From DATGLW01 sp035293965 (lineage in GTDB: Bacteria; Actinomycetota; Acidimicrobiia; Acidimicrobiales; RAAP-2): a DNA stretch of 35,287 bases. Positions 23,704-30,675 of this stretch are shown here, piece by piece; position 1 is the stretch's first letter, and each line of letters starts with the position of its first letter. The stretch is from contig DATGLW010000073.1 in assembly GCA_035293965.1 (NCBI GenBank), forward strand, positions 1 through 35,287, in the 5' to 3' direction. The notes beneath the pieces are model-generated. The model searched no databases, was not told where the DNA came from, and saw only the letters and a program-made list of their open reading frames with translations. Both the position numbers and the translations under genes were made by a program.

Positions 23704-24369
23704 CTACCTGTCGCCGGGGAGAAGCGGGTTCCCCCAGCGGTCGAGGAAGGCGACCTCGCTGAGAGGACGCCGCCGGGCGGGCTTGAAGTCGGTGCCCGTG
23801 TAGTAGGCGACCGGGAGCATGCACGCTTGCTCGTAGCCGGGAGGGATCTCGAGGATCCGCGCCGCCTCCTCCTTCCGGTAGAGATGGACCGTCGTGATCA
23901 CCGAGCCGAGGCCCCGGCTGCGCAACGCGAGGAGGAAGCTCCAAACCGCGGGGTAGATCGAGGGTGGCCAGCCGGCAGCGCCGCCGGCATCGAGGACGCA
24001 GGGCACGACCAGCACGGGCACTTCGTGCATGTGCTCGCGCAGGTACTGCGCCGACGCCGCCACGCGTCGTTGCTGCGGCGTGTCGGGCACGTCGGGCTCG
24101 ACGGTGCCCGCTCGGCGCGACCGGTCGTCGGGCGGGTGCCGGTAGAGGTCGCTCAGCGCCCGCCGACGATCAGGGTCGCTCACCACGAGCCACCGCCAGG
24201 TCTGGGCATTCGTGCCGGTGGGCGCCTGGAGGGCGAGCTCGAGGCACTCCTGCACCACCTCGAGTGGTACCGGGCGGCTGAAGTCGAGGCGTCGGCGGAC
24301 CGCTCGTGTCGTGGTGAGGAGCCTGTCGACCGTGGCGAGGTCGAACCCGGACACGGGGTGGACGGTCAT
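23704..24369 (-). CDS. Nitroreductase-family FMN oxidoreductase
   Basis: FMN-dependent reductase of the nitroreductase superfamily using NAD(P)H; members reduce nitro groups, quinones or dehalogenate phenols. An N-terminal FMN phosphate-binding segment (TTTRAVRRRLDFSRP) precedes the conserved ALQAPTGTNAQTWRWLVVSD. The C-terminal FMN-contacting region includes LRSRGLGSVITTVHL and IPPGYEQACMLPVAYY. The ATG at 24369 is chosen because similarity begins just after it, giving 221 residues; a GTG at 24399 would add 10 residues, and neither has a clear ribosome site. It is divergent from a luciferase-like oxidoreductase and convergent with the aldehyde dehydrogenase. The substrate is unknown. Confidence 0.9.
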   Translation of the reverse strand: MTVHPVSGFDLATVDRLLTTTRAVRRRLDFSRPVPLEVVQECLELALQAPTGTNAQTWRWLVVSDPDRRRALSDLYRHPPDDRSRRAGTVEPDVPDTPQQRRVAASAQYLREHMHEVPVLVVPCVLDAGGAAGWPPSIYPAVWSFLLALRSRGLGSVITTVHLYRKEEAARILEIPPGYEQACMLPVAYYTGTDFKPARRRPLSEVAFLDRWGNPLLPGDR

Positions 24370-24721
24370 CGCCGCGAACCAGCCGGGGCCGGTGACCACA
24401 AGGTGCGGCCTGCCTCGTCGCTGGATTGCCGCTGCTTCATCCTGTTCATCATCTTCATCGTGTTCATCTGCGTCGGCTCTCCCGCCTTTCGGGCCTGGAC
24501 GTCGCGAGGACGACGACGTCGACGGCGATCAGTTGGCGGCAGGCTATCGTGAGCGCCACCTGAGCCGTCGTGCTCGCCGTGCGCTGGAGCGTCGCTTGGC
24601 GCCGCCCCCTCTCGGTGCGCGAGCCGGCGCCGTGGCGGCCGTGGGCACGGGCAGCCGACGGGGCGCCCGTGCGGCGTCGGGTCGCCGGATCGAAGGGACG
24701 CTTGTCGCGTGGGAGGTGCAT
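24370..24721. other. Divergent spacer, nitroreductase / luciferase-like oxidoreductase
   Basis: About 350 nt containing the (TTCATCNNN) repeat at 24436-24468. Beyond that I see no gene I can support and no clear promoter. A purine-rich GGGAGG serves the gene at 24722. The plus-strand reading of the repeat gives a short hydrophobic string, but without a start codon and ribosome site of its own. Confidence 0.35.
24436..24468. repeat. Four TTCATC hexamers at a 9-bp period
   Basis: TTCATC occurs at 24436, 24445, 24454 and 24463, separated by variable 3-mers. It is pyrimidine-rich and locally AT-richer than its surroundings. Triplet period suggests slippage of GAT/GAA-like codons on the minus strand, but no supported gene runs through. 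Confidence 0.85.
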
Positions 24722-25579
24722 ATGCGGATCGGCTACGTCATGCCGAACAGCTGGGGGCTCGAGGACCCGCGCGACGACGTCGAGCTGGCCGTCCTCGCTG
24801 AGCAGCTCGGCGCCGGCTCGCTCTGGGTGAGCCACCACGTCATCCACACCGGCTTCGTCGCCGAGCGGCTCGGGACGGGCAACTACTACGACCCCCTTGT
24901 TGCCCTGACGGCGGCCGCCATGGCGACGACTCGTGCCCGACTGGGCACGAGCGTGCTCGTGCTCGGCTACCTCAACCCGGTCGTGACAGCCAAGCAGCTG
25001 GCGACCATCGATTGGCTCAGCCACGGACGGGTCGATGTGGGCGTGGGCGTCGGCGCCCTCCGGGCGGAGTTCGAGGCCGTCAACGTCGTCGCCTTCGAGG
25101 AGCGCGGCGCGTACGCGGATGAGTTCATCGACGTCATGAAGGAGCTCTGGGCGCCGGGTCCGAGCTCGTTCCGAGGCCGGTTCTTCTCCTTCGACGGCGT
25201 CGAGGCGTACCCCGGCCCGTACCGACCGGGCGGGCTGCCCGTGCTCGTCGGGGGCAACGGGCCCTCGGCGACCCGCCGGCTGGTGGCCCGCGGCGACGGC
25301 TGGCACGGCATCGGCATGGACCCGGCGGGGGCGGCTTCGCACCGGGCTGCCGTCGTGGAGCGGCTCCACGCAGCGGGGCGCGACACAGCCGGCTTCACGT
25401 TCCAGGTGCGCCTGCACGTCGACGCCGACCTCCTCGACGTCGAATGGTGGCGCCGGGAAGCCGCTGCCTATGCCGCAGCCGGGGTGACCGATCTCGTCCT
25501 GGCGCCCCAGACGCGCGAGAAGGACGCCCATCGTCGGTGGCTCGAGACCCTGCTGCCGGTGCTGACCGGAGGCGAGTGA
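24722..25579 (+). CDS. Luciferase-like (LLM class, probably F420-dependent) oxidoreductase
   Basis: TIM-barrel flavin/F420 oxidoreductase of the bacterial luciferase superfamily, 285 residues. GGGAGG precedes the ATG at 24722 by about 5 nt. Typical blocks: MRIGYVMPNSWGLEDP (strand 1), LWVSHHVIHT (His-rich loop at the cofactor site), RLGTSVLVLGYLNPVVTAKQ (barrel strand and phosphate region), DWLSHGRVDVGVGVGALRAE and LPVLVGGNGPSATRRLVARG. The order matches the F420-dependent subgroup common in actinobacteria, but the cofactor cannot be proved from sequence. It converges with another member of the same superfamily (25700-26611), from which it clearly differs. The substrate is unknown. Confidence 0.9.
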   Translation: MRIGYVMPNSWGLEDPRDDVELAVLAEQLGAGSLWVSHHVIHTGFVAERLGTGNYYDPLVALTAAAMATTRARLGTSVLVLGYLNPVVTAKQLATIDWLSHGRVDVGVGVGALRAEFEAVNVVAFEERGAYADEFIDVMKELWAPGPSSFRGRFFSFDGVEAYPGPYRPGGLPVLVGGNGPSATRRLVARGDGWHGIGMDPAGAASHRAAVVERLHAAGRDTAGFTFQVRLHVDADLLDVEWWRREAAAYAAAGVTDLVLAPQTREKDAHRRWLETLLPVLTGGE

Positions 25580-25600
25580 CCCGAGCGGTCCAACCCTGCA

Positions 25601-25663
25601 GGTCGAGCGGCAACCCCGCCCACGACCGGGTGCGGTCGGGCGGCAACCCCGCCCACGACCGGG
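25601..25663. repeat. Tandem duplicated hairpin between convergent genes
   Basis: A 24-nt identical block occurs at 25607-25630 and 25640-25663 (33-bp period). Each copy completes a hairpin: GGTCG...CGACC at 25601-25627, and CGGTCG + GGCGG, 5-nt loop, CCGCC + 2-nt bulge + CGACCG at 25633-25661. They lie between two convergent luciferase-like genes and probably act as a double terminator. Confidence 0.8.
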
Positions 25664-25699
25664 GCCGGTGAGCGGTCCCGACCCCCCGGGATTGAGCCC

Positions 25700-26611
25700 T
25701 CAGACCTTGGCCCGGATCTCTTCGCCGAAGCGGGCGACGGCGTCGAGGGACTCGGCGATCGTGCCCCGCACGACCGGGGCGTGCGTCCAGGTGACCCCCA
25801 TCTCGGTGAGCCGCCCCACGCCCTCGAGGAACGCATCGGGGTCGGCGAGCCCCCGGCGCGTCGCGTCGAGCGACCCGACGACGTCGATGTCGGCGAGCGA
25901 GCGGCCGTGACGCTCGAGCCGCTCGCCAAGGTCGGCGAGCGCCGAAACGAAGTCGTCGTCGGTCGCGATTGTGACGGTGCGCGCCGTTCGGGGCACGGTG
26001 CCGCCGCCGAGCAGGGGTGCCCACCCGTCACCCCAGCGGGCCACCCGCTCGCGCACCGCGGCGGCGTTGCCTCCCAGCCACAGCGGCGGGTGAGGCTGCT
26101 GGACCTGCCGGGGGAACAGGGCCTGGCCCACGGCGGTGAAGTGCTTCCCCTCGTAGTGCAGCTCGCCGGTCGACCACCATGCCTTCGCCACGTCGACTGC
26201 TTCGTCGAAGAGCGCGTTGCGCTCCTCGAATTCGACACCGAGGGCGAGGAACTCCGAGCGCAGGTAGCCCGTGCCGAGCACGAAGGTCGCCCGGCCGCCC
26301 GACACGATGTCGACGGCGGTCATGGACTTGGTCATGAGCAGGGGGTTGCGATAGGGGACGACGGTCAGGAGCGTCATGAGCCGCAACCTCGTCGTGATGC
26401 CGGCCCAGAAGCCGAGCCCGACGAAGGGGTCGATGGTGGCGTGCCCGCCGTGGTCGAGCCACTTCCTCGACGGCGCGGGGTGGTCGGTCAGCGCGACAGC
26501 GTCGACCCCCGCTGCCTCGAGGGCGGCGGCGAAGGCCGCCATGCTCGAGGGCTTCGACCACGGCTGGCCCTCATCGTCGAGGCCGAGGGGGTACTCCACG
26601 ACGAACTGCAC
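25700..26611 (-). CDS. Luciferase-like (LLM class, probably F420-dependent) oxidoreductase
   Basis: Second TIM-barrel luciferase-superfamily enzyme, 303 residues. The GTG at 26611 follows GGAGAGGA on the minus strand; the longer in-frame upstream sequence is low-complexity. Signature blocks: ALTDHPAPSRKWLDHGGH, then FWAGITTRLRLMTLLTVVPY with RNPLLMTKSMTAVDIVSGGR, then FVLGTGYLRSEFLALGVEFE and PPLWLGGNAAAVRERVARWG. This pattern resembles the F420-dependent TIGR03619-type subfamily. It is last in a minus-strand cluster after an acyl-CoA dehydrogenase and a small membrane protein, with gaps of 68 and 97 nt, so co-transcription is possible. The substrate is unknown; neighbours suggest a lipid- or CoA-linked oxidation. 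Confidence 0.9.
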   Translation of the reverse strand: MQFVVEYPLGLDDEGQPWSKPSSMAAFAAALEAAGVDAVALTDHPAPSRKWLDHGGHATIDPFVGLGFWAGITTRLRLMTLLTVVPYRNPLLMTKSMTAVDIVSGGRATFVLGTGYLRSEFLALGVEFEERNALFDEAVDVAKAWWSTGELHYEGKHFTAVGQALFPRQVQQPHPPLWLGGNAAAVRERVARWGDGWAPLLGGGTVPRTARTVTIATDDDFVSALADLGERLERHGRSLADIDVVGSLDATRRGLADPDAFLEGVGRLTEMGVTWTHAPVVRGTIAESLDAVARFGEEIRAKV

Positions 26612-26708
26612 GGTCCTCTCCTCTCCTGCCGCCGGTCCGTTCCGATGCGGCGCGGGCAGCCCGGCAAGCCGACCCGTCGCCCCTCGAGGGAGGCTCGCTG
26701 CCTCCGGT

Positions 26709-27221
26709 TCAGTGCGGGGCGCCGACCGCCTGGTGGGTCCCGCCTGCTGGGTGGTGCGCCTCGGGGTCGTGTGCTCCGCTGTGGCGCGCCCCGGCGCGGT
26801 GCGCCTCGGCATGGAGCAGCGCCCTCGAGCGCAAGAAGAGCACCAGCGTGGTGAGCGCACCAGGTACACCCGCGCCCACCAGGGCCAGGAAGATGAGGAG
26901 GCCCAACACCTGGTAGGGGGTGGAGCTGGCATAGGTCCGGTTGCCCCAGATCCACAGCACGAGGCCGAGCAGGAGCACCTCGGCCATGCACAGGGCGCCG
27001 AAGGCCCGCAGCAGCGCCGAGGCGCTCGCCGCGTCGCGGGCGGGCAGCGCCGTCCGGGCTGGCGGGACGAGCTTCCCGCCGAGGGCGAGGAAGGCGACGA
27101 CGAGGATGCCGCCGACGAGGCCCCACACCCACCACGAGTCCCAGGCGGTGGCAGCGAGGAAGCCGAGGGCGGTGGAGAACACGATGAGCAGGGCCAGTAG
27201 GGACGTGTACAACCGTGTCAC
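26709..27221 (-). CDS. Four-helix membrane protein with His-rich C-terminal tail
   Basis: Integral membrane protein of 170 residues with no family I recognise. The GTG at 27221 follows GGAGGA on the minus strand. Four hydrophobic segments: SLLALLIVFSTALGFLAATA, WVWGLVGGILVVAFLALGG, LLRAFGALCMAEVLLLGLVL, and VLGLLIFLALVGAGVPGALT. The last 35 residues form a hydrophilic tail with about nine His (for example DPEAHHPAGGTHQ), which could bind a metal ion. It sits between an acyl-CoA dehydrogenase and a luciferase-like enzyme on the same strand. Function unknown; a metal-sensing or transport role is speculation. Confidence 0.75.
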   Translation of the reverse strand: MTRLYTSLLALLIVFSTALGFLAATAWDSWWVWGLVGGILVVAFLALGGKLVPPARTALPARDAASASALLRAFGALCMAEVLLLGLVLWIWGNRTYASSTPYQVLGLLIFLALVGAGVPGALTTLVLFLRSRALLHAEAHRAGARHSGAHDPEAHHPAGGTHQAVGAPH

Positions 27222-27289
27222 GGTGGTCCTCCGGAGAGGTGGTCGGTGGTGGCCCACATGGTCGCAGAGGTGGCACCGAACGAGCAACG

Positions 27290-28498
27290 TCAGGGCCCGG
27301 TGCCGCTCCGGCGCAGCTCGGCGCGTGCCAGCGAGCGCAGGTGGACCTCGTCGGGGCCGTCGAAGATCCTCATCGCTCGGTGCCACGCCCACATCCTGGC
27401 GAGCGGGGTGTCGCCCGAGACCCCCGCACCCCCGAACAGCTGGATCGCGCGGTCGATCACGGCCAAGGCGGCCCTCGGCACTGCCACCTTGATGGCCGCG
27501 ATCTCGGTCCGCGCCGCCTTGGTGCCGTAGCGGTCGATCAGCCACGCGGCGCGCAGCGTGAGCAGCCGTGCCTGCTCGATGTCGAGGCGCGATTCGGCGA
27601 GAGCCTGCTGCACGGTCGCCTGCTCGGCCAGCGGCTTGCCGAAGGCAACCCGTTGCGTGGCGCGCTCTGCCATCAGGCGCAGGGCCCGCTCCGCCGCCCC
27701 GACGGCGCGCATGCAGTGGTGGATCCGGCCCGGCCCGAGTCGGGCCTGGGCCATGGCGAACCCGTCACCCTCCTCACCGAGCAGGTTCGCCACCGGCACG
27801 CGCACGTCGGTGAGCTGCACCTCGCCATGGCCGTGCTGGTCGGAGAACCCGAACACGGTCAGGTCCCGGAGGACCTCGACCCCCGGGGTGTCGATCGGCA
27901 CGAGGATCATGGACTGCTGGCGATGTGCGGGACCTTCGGGGTCGGTCTTGCCCATCACGATGAGGAGCCTGCAGCGCGGGTCGAGCACCCCGCTCGTCCA
28001 CCACTTGCGCCCGTTGACCACGTAGTGGTCGTCGTCGCGCTCGATGCGGCACCGGATGTTGGTGGCGTCGCTGCTCGCCACGTCGGGCTCGGTCATGGCG
28101 AAGGCGGAGCGGATCTCGCCGTCGAGCAGGGGCTGGAGCCAGCGCTCCTTCTGCTCGTCCGTACCGAAGAGGTGGAGGAGCTCCATGTTGCCGGTGTCGG
28201 GCGCCGCGCAATTGAGCGCCTCGGGGGCGAGGTCGAGCGACCAGCCGGTGAGCTCGGCAAGCGGTGCGTACTCCGTGTTGCTCAGGCCACCCACGGCCGG
28301 CAGGAAGAGGTTCCACAGCCCGAGCCGGCGCGCCTCGGCCTTGAGCTCTTCGATGACCGGTGGCACAGAGTGGTCGCCCCAGCCCTTCTCGGCCCGGTAC
28401 CGATCCCACTCGGCTTCGGCGGGCTCCACGCGCTCGACCATGAAGCGCGAGAGGCGCTCGTGGTACTCCTTGGCCTTGGGGGAGAGCTCGAAGTCCAC
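27290..28498 (-). CDS. Acyl-CoA dehydrogenase (ACAD10/11-like)
   Basis: FAD-dependent enzyme that introduces an alpha,beta double bond into an acyl-CoA thioester. Helical N-terminal domain, beta-domain with FAMTEPDVASSDATNIRCRI and YVVNGRKWWTSGV, and C-terminal helical domain with the arginine-containing AFGKPLAEQATVQQALAES and LFGGAGVSGDTPLARMW. The terminal motif RIFDGPDEVH is the one used by the ACAD10/11 branch rather than the IYEGT of classical medium-chain enzymes. The start is set at a GTG at 28498 (402 residues) with a weak AAAGGG upstream; a GTG at 28534 would add 12 residues. First gene of a minus-strand group with the membrane protein and luciferase-like gene. Substrate chain unknown. 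Confidence 0.92.
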   Translation of the reverse strand: MDFELSPKAKEYHERLSRFMVERVEPAEAEWDRYRAEKGWGDHSVPPVIEELKAEARRLGLWNLFLPAVGGLSNTEYAPLAELTGWSLDLAPEALNCAAPDTGNMELLHLFGTDEQKERWLQPLLDGEIRSAFAMTEPDVASSDATNIRCRIERDDDHYVVNGRKWWTSGVLDPRCRLLIVMGKTDPEGPAHRQQSMILVPIDTPGVEVLRDLTVFGFSDQHGHGEVQLTDVRVPVANLLGEEGDGFAMAQARLGPGRIHHCMRAVGAAERALRLMAERATQRVAFGKPLAEQATVQQALAESRLDIEQARLLTLRAAWLIDRYGTKAARTEIAAIKVAVPRAALAVIDRAIQLFGGAGVSGDTPLARMWAWHRAMRIFDGPDEVHLRSLARAELRRSGTGP

Positions 28499-28857
28499 GG
28501 GACCCTTTCGCTTCGCTTCCTCTCGACGCGGCACCCGCTCGGCCGGCCCCGGTCTCCGGCCCTGCCGCAGCGCGGTGGCGTGTGCGACGGGCGGACACTA
28601 CCCCTGGTGTTCGGGCCGTGCTCGCGTCGGCGAGGCCCGGCGCGAGGGGCGGCGGGGGCGTCCAGCGCGGCGACGTGGCGCCCCCTGAGCTCGGTGGTGG
28701 ACAGATGGCGGCTGACGTGGCGGTGCTGACGTGCCGCCCCCTGAGCTCGGTGGACGGATGGCGGGGCTGACGTGGCGGGCTGACGTGGCGGGGTGGACGG
28801 GGCAGGGCTGACGTGGCGGGGTGGACGGGGCAGCCGGAGCTGGGTGAAGGTTGGGCG
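28499..28857. other. Divergent spacer with repeats
   Basis: About 360 nt between the acyl-CoA dehydrogenase and the glucan phosphorylase start. It is dominated by the repeat array at 28672-28833, which runs to within 25 nt of the phosphorylase ATG. I see no clear promoter element or small gene. Confidence 0.4.
28672..28833. repeat. Nested imperfect repeat array upstream of glucan phosphorylase
   Basis: A 26-nt block beginning GACGTGGCGCCCCCTGAG recurs at 28728 (56-bp period, one base changed). A 27-nt block beginning GCTGACGTGGCGGGGTGG occurs at 28779-28805 and 28807-28833 (28-bp period). The word TGACGTG(G/C) recurs at least five times. No coding frame with family similarity runs through it. 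Confidence 0.85.
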
Positions 28858-30663
28858 ATGGTGGTGGATGGCGGACCGGGGGGCTCGGCGAGCCCGGCGC
28901 GGCAGCAGATCGCGTACTTCTCGATGGAGATCGCCCTTTCCGACGCCGTGCCCACTTACAGCGGCGGGCTGGGCGTGCTCGCCGGCGACCATGTCCGGGC
29001 GGCGGCGGACCAGGGGTTGGCGATGGTGGCGGTGACCCTCCTGTACCACGAGGGGTACTTCGACCAGGAGCTCGACGGCGAGGGCCGCCAGCGGGAGCAC
29101 CCCGCCCGGTGGTCACCCGGCGCCTCCCTGGCGCGCTTGCCCTGCGAGGTCGACGTGGAGATCGGCGGTCGCAGGGTTCGGGTGGGGGCCTGGCGGGCGG
29201 CGGTGGCGGGCGTGACGGGGGAAGAGGTGCCGGTCTACCTGCTCGACACCCGCCTGCCCGCCAACGAGCCCGAGGACCAGGCGATCACCGATCGCCTCTA
29301 CGGGGGAGACGAGGCCATGCGGCTCCGCCAGGAGATCGTGCTCGGCCAGGGTGGTGTGGCCCTACTCGAGGCGCTCGGCCTCGAGGTCGGCACCTATCAC
29401 ATGAACGAGGGCCACTCGGCGCTGCTCGCCCTCGGGCTCCTGTCGCGCGAGGAGGAACCAACCGACCCCGCCGCCTGGGACGCCGTGCGTGCCCGGTGCG
29501 TCTTCACCACCCACACCCCCGTTCCTGCCGGCCACGACCGCTTCGACCGGCACCTGGTCGAGGAGCTGCTGGGAGCCGAGGCGTGGCGCCTCCTCGACCA
29601 TCACGTGCCGCTGCCTGGCGGTCGCCTCGACATGACCGAGCTGGCGCTGGCTGCCTCGAGGTGGTCGAACGCCGTGTCGCGGCGCCACCGTGAGGTGGCC
29701 GCAGCCATGTTCCCGGGGCGCCGGATCCGATCGATCACCAACGGCGTGCACGCCGCCACCTGGGTGGCAGGCCCGATGGCCCACCTCTTCGATCGCCACG
29801 TGCCAGGCTGGCGTCGCCACAACGCCACCCTGCGCTACGTGCGCGAGATCCCCCTCGAGGAGATCGCCGCTGCCCACGCGGAGGCCAAGGCGCTGCTCGT
29901 CGCCGAGGTCGAGCGCCGGGCCGGCACCCGCTTCGATCCCGACGCCCTCACCCTCGGCATCGCCCGCCGGTCGACCGCCTACAAGCGGCCCGACCTCGTG
30001 CTCGCCGATCCGGCACGACTCGGTCGCCTCGTGGAGGAGGTGGGCCCCCTCCAGATCGTCTTCGCCGGGAAGGCCCACCCGAAGGACGGCCCCGGCAAGG
30101 AGCTCATCCGCCGGATCGTGGCCGCGGCCCGCCAGCTCCGGGGCACGCTGCCTGTGTGCTTCCTCGAGGGGTACGGCATGGACCTTGCGAGGCTTCTGTG
30201 CGCGGGCACCGACATCTGGTGTAACACGCCCCGCCCGCCGTACGAGGCGTCGGGGACGAGTGGCATGAAGGCGGCGCTCAACGGGGTGCCGAGCCTCAGC
30301 ATCCTCGACGGGTGGTGGATCGAAGGCCACATCGAGGGGGTGACCGGCTGGAGCGTTGGGCGAGAACCGGCACCGGTGGGCTCGGCCGGGGCCGGCCAGG
30401 ATGATCCCTCCGGCGACCTCGCAGCGGCGGATGCAGCCGACAGGGCCGATGCAGCCTCCCTCTACGACAAGCTGTCCTCGTCGGTCGGCCCCCTCTTCTA
30501 CCGGCATCCGGACCGCTTCGCCGAAGTCCGCCGGCACGCCATCGCCCTCAACGGCAGCTGGTTCACCACCGAGCGGATGGTGCGCGAGTACTGGCTGGCC
30601 GCCTACGAGGTACCGGGGACCGGTCCCCCGGGCCCGGGCCCGGCCCCCGGCGGACCGGGTTAG
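28858..30663 (+). CDS. glgP: Alpha-glucan phosphorylase, short form (GT35)
   Basis: PLP-dependent glycogen/maltodextrin phosphorylase releasing glucose 1-phosphate from alpha-1,4-glucans; cytosolic. The chosen ATG at 28858 (GAAGGTTGGG upstream) gives 601 residues, fitting the short bacterial GT35 form rather than the 800-residue glycogen phosphorylase. Landmarks: IAYFSMEIALSDAVPTYSGG at the start, LLYHEGYFDQ, YHMNEGHSALL, FTTHTPVPAGHDRFD, RSITNGVHAATWV, and FAGKAHPKDGPGKELI. The PLP-lysine motif EASGTSGMKAALNG has K471 as the Schiff-base residue. A low-complexity acidic insertion (about 500-535) precedes a final domain, and the tail is Pro/Gly-rich. The semialdehyde dehydrogenase starts 9 nt downstream with its own apparent promoter. 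Role: mobilisation of storage glucan. Confidence 0.93.
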   Translation: MVVDGGPGGSASPARQQIAYFSMEIALSDAVPTYSGGLGVLAGDHVRAAADQGLAMVAVTLLYHEGYFDQELDGEGRQREHPARWSPGASLARLPCEVDVEIGGRRVRVGAWRAAVAGVTGEEVPVYLLDTRLPANEPEDQAITDRLYGGDEAMRLRQEIVLGQGGVALLEALGLEVGTYHMNEGHSALLALGLLSREEEPTDPAAWDAVRARCVFTTHTPVPAGHDRFDRHLVEELLGAEAWRLLDHHVPLPGGRLDMTELALAASRWSNAVSRRHREVAAAMFPGRRIRSITNGVHAATWVAGPMAHLFDRHVPGWRRHNATLRYVREIPLEEIAAAHAEAKALLVAEVERRAGTRFDPDALTLGIARRSTAYKRPDLVLADPARLGRLVEEVGPLQIVFAGKAHPKDGPGKELIRRIVAAARQLRGTLPVCFLEGYGMDLARLLCAGTDIWCNTPRPPYEASGTSGMKAALNGVPSLSILDGWWIEGHIEGVTGWSVGREPAPVGSAGAGQDDPSGDLAAADAADRADAASLYDKLSSSVGPLFYRHPDRFAEVRRHAIALNGSWFTTERMVREYWLAAYEVPGTGPPGPGPAPGGPG

Positions 30664-30675
30664 GCTGGCCCCATG
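30661..30675 (+). promoter_or_regulatory. Leaderless promoter (-10) of the semialdehyde dehydrogenase gene
   Basis: TAGGCT (30661-30666), overlapping the phosphorylase stop codon, is followed by 6 nt and the ATG at 30673. There is no Shine-Dalgarno. Confidence 0.4.

Noticed and set aside
21107..23944. 945-codon minus-strand frame opposite the phosphatase-dehydrogenase
   Set aside because: Antisense to clear enzyme motifs; no ribosome site or family match.
24436..24468. Small hydrophobic membrane peptide encoded by the TTCATC repeat
   Set aside because: The plus-strand reading is hydrophobic but has no start codon with a ribosome site; better explained as a simple repeat.
28672..28833. CRISPR or inverted-repeat mobile element end
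   Set aside because: Periods are irregular, copies directly adjoin and there is no transposase or target-site duplication.
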